This document shows positions 1-5,927 of a DNA stretch of 6,110 nt, in pieces (the first letter of the stretch is position 1; every line of letters starts with the position of its first letter). The notes beneath the pieces were generated by a model, which saw only the letters and a program-made list of their open reading frames with translations, was not told the DNA's origin and ran no database searches. The position numbers were made by a program, and so were the translations under genes. This DNA is from an uncultured beta proteobacterium. GTDB lineage: Bacteria > Pseudomonadota > Gammaproteobacteria > Burkholderiales > Burkholderiaceae_C. The stretch covers positions 1 to 6,110 of the forward strand of contig CAJBVC010000504.1 in NCBI GenBank assembly GCA_903958915.1. Reading direction: 5' to 3'.

Positions 1-51
1 GTCGAAGCCATCAACAATTTTGCGGCGTCCTTGCTCGATACGGAGTCGTAG
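1..51 (+). CDS. C-terminal tail of an unidentified protein (cut by left edge)
   Basis: Frame 1 is open from the first base to a TAG stop at 49-51 and encodes 16 residues, VEAINNFAASLLDTES. The peptide is amphipathic and helix-like, as expected for a protein C-terminus, and codon choice is ordinary for this GC-rich DNA. The stop abuts the stop of the leftward membrane-protein gene (52-54), so two genes would meet tail to tail with no spacer. Too little is visible to name a family; an alpha/beta-hydrolase-like C-terminal helix is one of many possibilities and I do not claim it. The other plus frames read as arginine- and serine-rich and are less plausible. It could also be non-coding. Confidence 0.45.
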   Translation, partial: VEAINNFAASLLDTES

Positions 52-1251
52 CTAGCGGGGTTGCCGCAATCCTTGGGGTACAAAAGCGTTCATGCGACGC
101 TCAATTGCGGCCTCATTGCGCTGCCACCAAACCCCCAACCCGACGACAGCGAGCCCAAGAAAGGTGAGCGCAAACGGAAAAAGCAGACTGTCCTGAAACA
201 CGCGGTGCGACAGGTAGCCAAGGTACCCAGCAACACCGAACGCTCCAAACACGGTCAGTACCCTTCGCCGGATGACCGCACCGCCAAAAATCAACGCAAC
301 ATTGAGCGCTGCGTAGAGCAATTTGCCCCATTCGGATTCCGAGTCGCGCAGGCTAAGGCCACCCCAAAACATCACCGTTCCCAACAGATACAGCCAAAAG
401 GAAAAGTCCTGGCGCCAGGCGGAGTGTTGCGAGCGGCGGGTCCGGATATCGACCCAAACCGCCAACGCCAGCGTTGCCAGACCAAACACAACCGACACAT
501 CGCGGGCAAACTTCCAGTCAAAACCCTCCGCTTGCATCAGCGCATGCGCCACATCCATACTCATGTACCAGACCGTCACGGTCACGGGCATCACCATGAA
601 GGGCAGCTTGTAACGCCACAACATAACCACTGCTGCGGCCAACGTAGCAAACTCCAGTGTTGTCCAGCGCCAGTTGACAAAGAGATGGTAGTCAGAATAG
701 CTGTGGCTCGCACCCGGCGGCCAAAGACCCAGCAAGCTTTGCAAGCACCACACCACCAGAGGCACCAGGGTGATGGCCAGTGTCGCCAAAATGCCAGCCG
801 GTACGTTCAATGCACGCGTTTTGAAGTAGTCCGCGACCTTGAGGCAGGCGATGAGATAGGCCGTCCCGATCGCCAGCAGGCCTGCGGCTCCAAGTGCCTG
901 AAAACCCAGCGTCATGAACAGTGACATTGCACCAATCGCCAGTAAGCCACCAAAGTAGTACAGGACATTGACAAACCCGAACCGGGGTCCGCGCGCAACC
1001 GCCTCCGTCTGCGTATCCTGAAAATCAGGCGCGTCAGACTGGTCGTACGTTGGTGGTAACGCAGCCCTAGCTCTTGGAGCAAAGCGTTGCCACAACTTGC
1101 TGGCCTGCAAGTCCGTTATCACGTTGTCCAGCGCTGCTTCCTGCAAATCACGCAGCGTAAGGGAAACTTCGACATCGACGGCATCCTGGGCATCGCCAAT
1201 ATCGGTGTCCGCAAATTCATCGTTCTCCATGAAGATCGTGGTCTGTCGCAT
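52..1251 (-). CDS. Uncharacterised polytopic membrane protein, about 10 TM segments
   Basis: Predicted inner-membrane protein of about 399 residues; I do not recognise the family with confidence. Residues 1-90 are soluble and acidic, with a leucine-rich helical stretch at about 30-60. Hydrophobic segments then follow at roughly 93-116, 119-138, 149-172, 197-213, 215-231, 252-268, 283-300, 311-327, 330-348 and 355-376, ending in a basic tail. The layout recalls DUF2157/DUF4401-type proteins, but no diagnostic motif is visible. Start choice is uncertain. The ATG at 1251 has GGTGA five bases upstream, the best ribosome-binding match. ATGs at 1281 (410 codons with the stop) and 1329 are also in frame but lack well-placed SDs. 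The gene diverges from glnS and ends against the stop of the rightward reading frame at the left edge. The hydrophobic pattern strongly supports this strand over the long basic ORF opposite it. Confidence 0.85.
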   Translation of the reverse strand: MRQTTIFMENDEFADTDIGDAQDAVDVEVSLTLRDLQEAALDNVITDLQASKLWQRFAPRARAALPPTYDQSDAPDFQDTQTEAVARGPRFGFVNVLYYFGGLLAIGAMSLFMTLGFQALGAAGLLAIGTAYLIACLKVADYFKTRALNVPAGILATLAITLVPLVVWCLQSLLGLWPPGASHSYSDYHLFVNWRWTTLEFATLAAAVVMLWRYKLPFMVMPVTVTVWYMSMDVAHALMQAEGFDWKFARDVSVVFGLATLALAVWVDIRTRRSQHSAWRQDFSFWLYLLGTVMFWGGLSLRDSESEWGKLLYAALNVALIFGGAVIRRRVLTVFGAFGVAGYLGYLSHRVFQDSLLFPFALTFLGLAVVGLGVWWQRNEAAIERRMNAFVPQGLRQPR

Positions 1252-1291
1252 GGCCTTCACCCGGTTTTCCTGATTTGCCATGGTAACCACA

Positions 1292-1308
1292 ACACGGCCG
1301 CGGCGTGT
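1292..1308. promoter_or_regulatory. Imperfect palindrome between the divergent genes (possible operator)
   Basis: ACACG at 1292-1296 is the reverse complement of CGTGT at 1304-1308, with a GC-rich centre of seven bases. It lies in the roughly 76-bp interval between the glnS start and the preferred start of the leftward membrane-protein gene. A dyad here could be an operator shared by both genes or a weak hairpin. A five-base arm is short and may be chance in GC-rich DNA. Confidence 0.2.
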
Positions 1309-1314
1309 GCCGAC

Positions 1315-1320
1315 TAAAAT
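1315..1320 (+). promoter_or_regulatory. Candidate -10 box just upstream of glnS
   Basis: TAAAAT matches the sigma-70 -10 consensus TATAAT at five of six positions and ends seven bases before the glnS ATG at 1328. Transcription from it would start at or next to the start codon, giving an essentially leaderless message. No good -35 hexamer lies 16-18 bases upstream (the sequence there is ACACGG-like) and there is no extended -10 TG, so support is weak. The real promoter may lie further upstream, inside the leftward gene. Confidence 0.25.
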
Positions 1321-1327
1321 CGTTCGC

Positions 1328-3130
1328 ATGAGCTTCTCGAACCCCTCACCCTCCGACGCAACTCCCAGGACCAGCAATTTTCTGCGCCAGATCATCGAAT
1401 CGGATCTGGAAAAAGGCACGTACGCCAGCCGCCACTGGGCCGGAAGCCCCGGCGATGCCGCACACCATGCCGCTGGACATCCGGACACCGCCAGGATCCG
1501 TACCCGCTTTCCACCCGAGCCCAACGGCTACCTGCACGTGGGCCACGCCAAGAGCATTTGCCTGAATTTTGGCCTGGCGCGCGACTACGCCGGCATCTGC
1601 CACCTGCGTTTTGACGACACCAACCCCGAGAAGGAAGACGTCGAATACGTCAACTCCATCGTTGACGCCATCCGCTGGCTCGGGTTCGAATGGAATGGTG
1701 TCAAGGACGCGGCACCGTACCAGGCCAGCGACTACTTCGATTTCATGTACCGCGCAGCGGAACGCCTGATCGAAATGGGCCATGCCTACGTGGACGAGCA
1801 AACCGCTGAGGAAATGCGCGCGAATCGCGGCGACTTTGGCCAGCCCGGCGTTGACAGCCCGTGCCGTAACCGCACGCCGGCAGAAAATCTGGCCCGGTTC
1901 CGCGAAATGCGCGATGGCAAACACGCCGATGGCTCGATGGTGCTGCGCGCCAGGATCGACATGGCCAGCCCCAACATCAACATGCGTGACCCGGCCATCT
2001 ACCGCATCCGCCGCGCCACCCACCACAACACCGGCGACAAATGGTGCATCTACCCCATGTACACCTACGCGCACCCGATCGAGGACGCGCTGGAGCAGAT
2101 CACCCACTCCATCTGCACGCTGGAGTTTGAAGACCAGCGCCCGTTTTACGACTGGCTGCTGGAGCACTTGTGCGAAGGTGGCCTGCTGGCATCGCCCCCA
2201 CCGCACCAGTATGAGTTTGCGCGGCTGAACCTCACCTATGTGATCACCAGCAAGCGCAAGCTGGCGCAACTGGTCAACGAGAAGAAAGTGGCCGGCTGGG
2301 ACGACCCGCGCATGCCAACCATCGTCGGCCTGCGCCGGCGCGGCTACACGCCTGAGAGCCTGCAGCTGTTCGCCGAGCGCATTGGCGTGACCAAGGCCGA
2401 CAGCTGGATCGACTACTCCACACTCGAAGGCTGCCTGCGCGAAGACCTGGAGACCAAGGCCCACCGCGCCATGGCCGTGCTCAACCCGGTGAAGCTCACT
2501 CTCATCAATTGGGACGATGTGATGGGCGTGGGCCACCTGGAGCCCTGCACCCAAAGCGCCCTGCCCCATCCGCCGGAAGGCGTGGAAGCGCCCGCGCGCC
2601 ACTTCACCATCGGCAAGGAAGTGTGGATCGACCGCGAAGACTTTGAGGAAGTGCCCCCCAAGGGCTACAAGCGCCTGTTCCCCGGCAACAAGGTCCGCCT
2701 GAAGGGCGGCTATGTGATCGAATGTACCGGCTGCATCAAGGACATCAACGGCGTCATCACCGACGTGCTGGCCACCGTGGTGCCCGACACCAAGAGCGGC
2801 ACCCCCGGCAGCGAAACCGTCAAGGTGAAAGCCGCCATCACCTGGGTCGGCGTGGCCGACGGCATCCAGGCCGAAGTCCGCATGTACGACCGCCTCTTCC
2901 TCGACGCCCAGCCCGATGCCGGCGGCAAGGAATTCCTGGACCTGCTCAACCCCAACAGCCTGAAAGTGGTCACCGCCATCGTCGAGCCGTCACTGGCCAG
3001 CGCGCTGCCGGACCAGAAGTTTCAGTTTGAGCGGCATGGGTACTTTGTGGCGGACCGGGTGGACCATGTCACAGGGTCGAAGGCAGTGTTTAATTTGGCG
3101 GTGGGGTTGAAGGATAGTTGGGGGAAGTGA
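1328..3130 (+). CDS. glnS: Glutaminyl-tRNA synthetase (GlnRS)
   Basis: Charges tRNA-Gln with glutamine using ATP, in the cytoplasm; class Ib aminoacyl-tRNA synthetase. The 600-residue product is complete, against about 554 in E. coli; part of the excess is an N-terminal extension of roughly 30 residues. The HIGH motif appears as HVGH (70-73) after FPPEPNGYL. The KMSKS loop appears as VITSKRK (305-311), where E. coli has a similar MSKRK. The catalytic Rossmann domain is followed by the anticodon-binding beta-barrels, including the VPPKGYKRLFPGN stretch. The start at 1328 (MSFSN) was chosen because conserved sequence begins at SNFLRQIIESDL, about residue 16. In-frame upstream starts (GTG 1307, ATG 1280) would add only non-conserved residues. 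No Shine-Dalgarno is visible. The last 30 or so codons use noticeably different synonymous codons (GGG, TTG, AAT) from the rest. Bacterial GlnRS is generally held to derive from eukaryotes by transfer. Confidence 0.98.
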   Translation: MSFSNPSPSDATPRTSNFLRQIIESDLEKGTYASRHWAGSPGDAAHHAAGHPDTARIRTRFPPEPNGYLHVGHAKSICLNFGLARDYAGICHLRFDDTNPEKEDVEYVNSIVDAIRWLGFEWNGVKDAAPYQASDYFDFMYRAAERLIEMGHAYVDEQTAEEMRANRGDFGQPGVDSPCRNRTPAENLARFREMRDGKHADGSMVLRARIDMASPNINMRDPAIYRIRRATHHNTGDKWCIYPMYTYAHPIEDALEQITHSICTLEFEDQRPFYDWLLEHLCEGGLLASPPPHQYEFARLNLTYVITSKRKLAQLVNEKKVAGWDDPRMPTIVGLRRRGYTPESLQLFAERIGVTKADSWIDYSTLEGCLREDLETKAHRAMAVLNPVKLTLINWDDVMGVGHLEPCTQSALPHPPEGVEAPARHFTIGKEVWIDREDFEEVPPKGYKRLFPGNKVRLKGGYVIECTGCIKDINGVITDVLATVVPDTKSGTPGSETVKVKAAITWVGVADGIQAEVRMYDRLFLDAQPDAGGKEFLDLLNPNSLKVVTAIVEPSLASALPDQKFQFERHGYFVADRVDHVTGSKAVFNLAVGLKDSWGK

Positions 3131-3191
3131 TGACGCGATGTGACAGGGACCGAGTGCTCTTTGATCTGAGACACCATGCGCCTAAGCATTC

Positions 3192-3731
3192 ATGACTCCC
3201 CAATCCATCCTTCACTTCTGGTTCGAAGAGCTAACCCCCAAACAGCACTTCGTCAAAGACGCCGCGCTGGACGAAGCTATCCGCGCGCGGTTTGGCACCA
3301 CGCTGGAAGCGGCGACGCGGTGTGAGCTGTTTGCGTGGCGCGCAACGCCTGAGGGGCGGCTGGCGGAGATCATTGTTTTAGACCAGTTTTCGCGCAACGT
3401 CTACCGCGACACGCCGGGCGCCTTTGCGCAGGACGCGCTGGCGCTGGTGTTGGCGCAGGAGCTGGTGGCAAGTACGCAGGACCGCAGCCTGCCCGCGGCG
3501 CAGCGCGTGTTTGCCTACATGCCCTACATGCACAGCGAGTCGGCGCTGGTACATGCGCAGGCCGTGGCGCTGTTTTCGCAGCCTGGCATAGAAAACAACC
3601 TGAACTTTGAGCTGCGCCACAAGGCCATCATCGACCGCTTTAGCCGCTATCCGCACCGCAACGCGATTCTTGGGCGCACCTCCAGCGCAGAAGAACTGGC
3701 TTTTCTGAACGAGCCGGGGTCTTCGTTCTAG
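3192..3731 (+). CDS. DUF924 family protein
   Basis: Cytoplasmic, all-helical protein of 179 residues, matching the usual length of the DUF924 family (about 180). Its biochemical role is unknown to me; structures of the family are TPR-like. Family hallmarks visible in order: an N-terminal ILHFWFEEL (6-14), LDQFSRNVYR (63-72), the acidic AQDALAL (79-85), MPYMHSES (110-117) and a basic helix ending HRNAILGR (155-162). There is no signal peptide or membrane segment. The start at 3192 places the family's typical (S)ILxFWF motif at residue 5-6. No convincing ribosome-binding site precedes it. It lies 61 bp downstream of glnS on the same strand with no obvious terminator between, so read-through from glnS is plausible. 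Codon choice (more GCG, GGG, TTT) is looser than in most of glnS. Confidence 0.93.
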   Translation: MTPQSILHFWFEELTPKQHFVKDAALDEAIRARFGTTLEAATRCELFAWRATPEGRLAEIIVLDQFSRNVYRDTPGAFAQDALALVLAQELVASTQDRSLPAAQRVFAYMPYMHSESALVHAQAVALFSQPGIENNLNFELRHKAIIDRFSRYPHRNAILGRTSSAEELAFLNEPGSSF

Positions 3732-3743
3732 ACTTCGCCTTGC

Positions 3744-3812
3744 AGTTGCTACGTTTTTTGTAGCTGCTTACGCATATTGCATGAGCGCTGGAGGCTGATT
3801 TAGCTCTTAAAT
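3744..3812. repeat. Dispersed intergenic hairpin repeat, Comamonadaceae type
   Basis: Twelve bases after the DUF924 stop, AGTTGCTAC (3744-3752) and GTAGCTGCT (3760-3768) form a nine-position stem with one mismatch and one G-T wobble, around a GTTTTTT loop. A second, degenerate dyad follows: TACGCAT (3770-3776) against ATGAGCGC (3781-3788). After it come CTGGAGGCTGATTT and then CTTAAA. The order (GCTA, T-rich loop, TAGCTGCTT, GCGC dyad, GGAGGC, GATTT) matches from memory a repeat scattered between genes in Polaromonas, Rhodoferax and Acidovorax genomes. In better-preserved copies the second dyad is a perfect GCGCTTAT/ATAAGCGC. This copy looks partly decayed. It may also act as a transcript 3' end for the DUF924 gene, although there is no U-tract after the stem. 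Confidence 0.6.
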
Positions 3813-3903
3813 TGCCCTCTCCGCAAGATACGGGCCCATGGAGTACCGCAGCGGTTTCGCACAGTTCAGGGGTATGCGCGTCCGGACAGATTGAAGCCGC
3901 TGG

Positions 3904-3913
3904 CTACCGGTAG
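3904..3913. other. Perfect 10-bp palindrome CTACCGGTAG
   Basis: CTACCGGTAG is self-complementary and lies 32 bp beyond the stop of the leftward NTF2-like gene, in the otherwise featureless 3813-3945 stretch. I see no gene there. It could be part of a termination structure for the leftward gene, but no T-run accompanies it. Chance is a fair explanation. Confidence 0.15.
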
Positions 3914-3945
3914 TGGGTGTTGCCCTTGAGCGAGCGGTTTGGGCC

Positions 3946-4458
3946 TTACGGTCCTGGCCTGGATGCTGGCGAAGGGGTGTGCTCGAAGCTGAAGACACGC
4001 GCCAGCAGCCATTGACCGCCTTCCATTCGCCACAGGTTGGCAAATCGAGCATGCTCGGTCGGTACTTCAGGTTTTCCCTCTACCAGGTGGAAGAAGCGGT
4101 GACGTCCGACAGCCAGGGCGCCGTAGCCACCCATCCGGTGCACGGAAACAGAATCGGCTATGGGTTCGCGACGCGTCTTTACCTCTTTGCCGGCGCGTTG
4201 ATTGGCGCAGGAGCCCCGAATGGCTGCGACAAATTCCGGCCCCGACTTTGCAACCTGTCCGCCCTTGTCGTGAAAGAACTCGAGGTCCGGCGCAACGAGC
4301 TTCGACAGGGCATCGGCATCGCAGTCATCAAAGACTGCCCGGTAGAGCGCCGATTCAGCCTGCAGTACTTCCGTGCGAAGTTCAATCGGGCTTTTCTCCG
4401 CGGCTGACGCAGCGAACCCGACAAAAGCCAGCAGCAGCAGGAATTTGTGTTTCTTCAT
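3946..4458 (-). CDS. Exported NTF2-like / DUF4440 domain protein
   Basis: A 170-residue protein with a clear signal peptide: MKKHK, hydrophobic FLLLLAFVGFAA, then a type-I cleavage site near ASA-A (about residue 19-20). The mature part is a small NTF2-like (SnoaL/DUF4440) cone fold. Visible family features are a helical N-terminus with ESALYRAVFDDCDADAL (35-51), LVAPDLEFFHDKGG (54-67), FVAAIRGSC (76-84), RREPI (96-100), GYGALAVGRHRFFH (111-124) and the C-terminal strand pair FANLWRMEGGQWLLARVFSFEH (139-160, in two halves). Such proteins bind or isomerise small molecules, but the ligand is not predictable here. Two cysteines (46 and 84) could form a disulphide after export. The ATG at 4458 was chosen because it begins the signal peptide; a longer in-frame start at 4530 would bury it. 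No clear SD. Divergent from the carboxypeptidase gene. Confidence 0.88.
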   Translation of the reverse strand: MKKHKFLLLLAFVGFAASAAEKSPIELRTEVLQAESALYRAVFDDCDADALSKLVAPDLEFFHDKGGQVAKSGPEFVAAIRGSCANQRAGKEVKTRREPIADSVSVHRMGGYGALAVGRHRFFHLVEGKPEVPTEHARFANLWRMEGGQWLLARVFSFEHTPSPASRPGP

Positions 4459-4472
4459 GTCAAACGGAATGT

Positions 4473-4543
4473 GTAGGTTGGAGTGGTGAAAATGAGCGCA
4501 GCGAGCTGGCTTGACCGAAACGGTGCGCAACCGCCCCTCCTAC
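4473..4543. repeat. Imperfect nested inverted repeat, REP-like
   Basis: The outer arm GTAGGTTGGAGTGG (4473-4486) is roughly complementary to CCGCCCCTCCTAC (4531-4543), with GTAGG/CCTAC perfect. Inside, GCGCA (4496-4500) pairs with TGCGC (4524-4528), and ACCG-AAA-CGGT (4514-4524) forms a small perfect hairpin. The GTAGG...AGCGCAGCGA...CCTAC arrangement resembles REP-type intergenic palindromes found across proteobacteria. It fills the first part of the 190-bp gap between two divergent genes and could affect transcription of either. Only one copy is visible in the window, so repetitiveness is inferred. Confidence 0.4.
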
Positions 4544-4553
4544 GGGTTCCAAC

Positions 4554-4584
4554 TTGCGAGGTCATACGATACAAGCACTATAGC
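4554..4584 (+). promoter_or_regulatory. Weak candidate promoter for the carboxypeptidase gene
   Basis: TTGCGA (4554-4559) and TATAGC (4579-4584) each match four of six positions of the sigma-70 -35 and -10 consensus. The 19-bp spacer is longer than the ideal 17. It would give a 5' leader of about 58 bases to the ATG at 4649. It is the best pair I could find in the 4544-4648 stretch, not a firm call. Confidence 0.2.
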
Positions 4585-4648
4585 TTGCGCAGGCAGAGGC
4601 GTGCGTCGATGCCGATACGCGACAATCTGGGCTCTTCTCAAAAACACC

Positions 4649-5896
4649 ATGCAAATTAAGACTTTCTCCATCCTCCCTGTCATCCTCGCCATCGCTTTTG
4701 GTTCCCTAATACCTGCCTCGACCACTTTCGCACGCGTGCACCACGCCACCAAAGCCGCACCTTCCAAGAAGGCCGCGGCCGCCGCCACCAAAGCACTGCC
4801 GCCCCTGGCAGCCCAGACCGCTTTGGCGGGCAGCCCGCCGGCGCTGCCGGCCAAGGCCTGGCTGCTGATGGATTTCGACTCTGGCGAGGTGCTCGCCGCG
4901 GCCAACGCGGACGAACCCTTGCCGCCTGCATCTCTCACCAAGATGATGACCACCTACATCGTCGAGCAGGCGCTGCGCTCGGGCAAGCTCAAGCAGACTG
5001 ACCTGGTTTCGGTCAGCCAGAACGCCTGGTGCCGGGGGTCGAGCACCGAGTCGTGCATGTACCTGCCACTGAACAGCCAGGCCACGGTGATCGACATCCT
5101 GCGCGGCATCATCATCCAGTCGGGCAACGACGCGTCCAAGGCGATTGCCGAGCACATGGCAGGCTCCGAAGAGGGCTTTGCGAAGCTGATGAATGCAGAA
5201 GCGCAGCGCCTGGGCATGACGCACACGCAATTTGTCAACGCCACCGGCCTGCCCGACCCGCAGCACAAGGCGTCCGCGCGTGACCTCGCCGTGCTGGCGC
5301 GCGCCATCATCCGCGACAGCGTCGACTACTACCCCATCTACGCCGAGCGCGAGTTCAAGTACAACGGTATCAAGCAGGGTAACCGCAATGCCCTGCTCTA
5401 CACCGATCCCACCGTGGATGGACTGAAGACCGGCCACACCGAAGAGGCAGGCTACTGCCTGGTCACTTCAAGCAAGCGCAATGACATGCGGCTGATCACG
5501 GTCATCCTGAACACCCACAGTGCCCAGGCGCGTGCCGACGAGACGCGAACGCTACTCGGTTGGGGATTCAGCAGTTTCGAAAAGGTCTCACCGATTCAGC
5601 CAAACACCGTAGTCACGAGGGCCAAGGTGAGCTTCGGCAAGGAAGACACCGTCACCGCCGGGCTGGGCGCACCATGGATGTTGACTGTGCCGCGCGGCCA
5701 GCAAGTGCAGACCGCTGTGGAGATCACGCCAGGCCTGGAGGCGCCGGTGGCCAAAGGCGCTGTGGTCGGCAAGGTGGTCGCAACCTCGAACGGCAAGCCG
5801 GTGGGCGTTGCCCCGCTCGTCGCGCAGGCCGAAGTGGACCGCGCAGGCTTTCTGTTGCGCGGGTGGCAGCACATTGCGAAGTTGTTTGGAAAGTAA
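4649..5896 (+). CDS. dacA: D-alanyl-D-alanine carboxypeptidase (PBP5/DacA type)
   Basis: Periplasmic low-molecular-weight penicillin-binding protein that removes the terminal D-Ala from peptidoglycan pentapeptides, limiting cross-linking. It has 415 residues against 403 for E. coli PBP5. A Sec signal peptide covers about 1-28, followed by an Ala/Lys-rich linker (29-68). The peptidase S11 domain has all three active-site motifs: SLTK (95-98, nucleophile Ser95), SGN (158-160) and KTG (260-262). A PBP5-type C-terminal beta domain spans about 305-395. The final helix, GFLLRGWQHIAKLFGK, is amphipathic and fits the family's membrane anchor. Where E. coli PBP5 has SGNDAC this protein has SGNDAS, and cysteines lie instead at 128, 136 and 270. 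The start at 4649 begins the signal peptide; an upstream in-frame TTG (4511) would add 46 non-signal-like residues. No clear SD. The dacA symbol is by family; a paralogue such as dacC cannot be excluded. Confidence 0.95.
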   Translation: MQIKTFSILPVILAIAFGSLIPASTTFARVHHATKAAPSKKAAAAATKALPPLAAQTALAGSPPALPAKAWLLMDFDSGEVLAAANADEPLPPASLTKMMTTYIVEQALRSGKLKQTDLVSVSQNAWCRGSSTESCMYLPLNSQATVIDILRGIIIQSGNDASKAIAEHMAGSEEGFAKLMNAEAQRLGMTHTQFVNATGLPDPQHKASARDLAVLARAIIRDSVDYYPIYAEREFKYNGIKQGNRNALLYTDPTVDGLKTGHTEEAGYCLVTSSKRNDMRLITVILNTHSAQARADETRTLLGWGFSSFEKVSPIQPNTVVTRAKVSFGKEDTVTAGLGAPWMLTVPRGQQVQTAVEITPGLEAPVAKGAVVGKVVATSNGKPVGVAPLVAQAEVDRAGFLLRGWQHIAKLFGK

Positions 5897-5898
5897 AC

Positions 5899-5912
5899 GC
5901 TGGCAGGCCAGC
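5899..5912. terminator. Short hairpin after the carboxypeptidase gene
   Basis: GCTGG (5899-5903) and CCAGC (5908-5912) form a perfect five-base-pair GC-rich stem around CAGG, two bases after the TAA stop. No T-run follows, so it is not a canonical intrinsic terminator. It may be an attenuating or mRNA-end-stabilising hairpin within a two-gene transcript, since the next start codon is only 15 bases beyond. Confidence 0.25.
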
Positions 5913-5927
5913 ACGCATCAACAGGCC

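Noticed and set aside
61..924. Long rightward open frame (287 codons) opposite the membrane-protein gene
   Set aside because: Its product is rich in Arg, His, Gln and Pro with no domain-like pattern, as expected for the antisense of hydrophobic codons. The opposite strand encodes about ten convincing transmembrane segments.
1346..2602. Long leftward open frame (418 codons) opposite glnS
   Set aside because: It lies wholly within an unmistakable GlnRS gene and encodes a repetitive Val/Ala/Gly/His-rich sequence typical of an antisense frame in GC-rich DNA.
3838..3894. Small rightward ORF of 18 codons (MEYRSGFAQFRG...)
   Set aside because: No ribosome-binding site, no family resemblance, and of a length expected by chance.
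4511..4648. N-terminal extension of the carboxypeptidase from TTG 4511
   Set aside because: The extra 46 residues are not signal-like and would place the real signal peptide (from 4649) in the interior. The segment also overlaps the inverted repeat.
4706..5437. Leftward open frame (243 codons) opposite the carboxypeptidase gene
   Set aside because: It is the antisense of a gene with all three S11 active-site motifs, has no recognisable domain and has no start signal.
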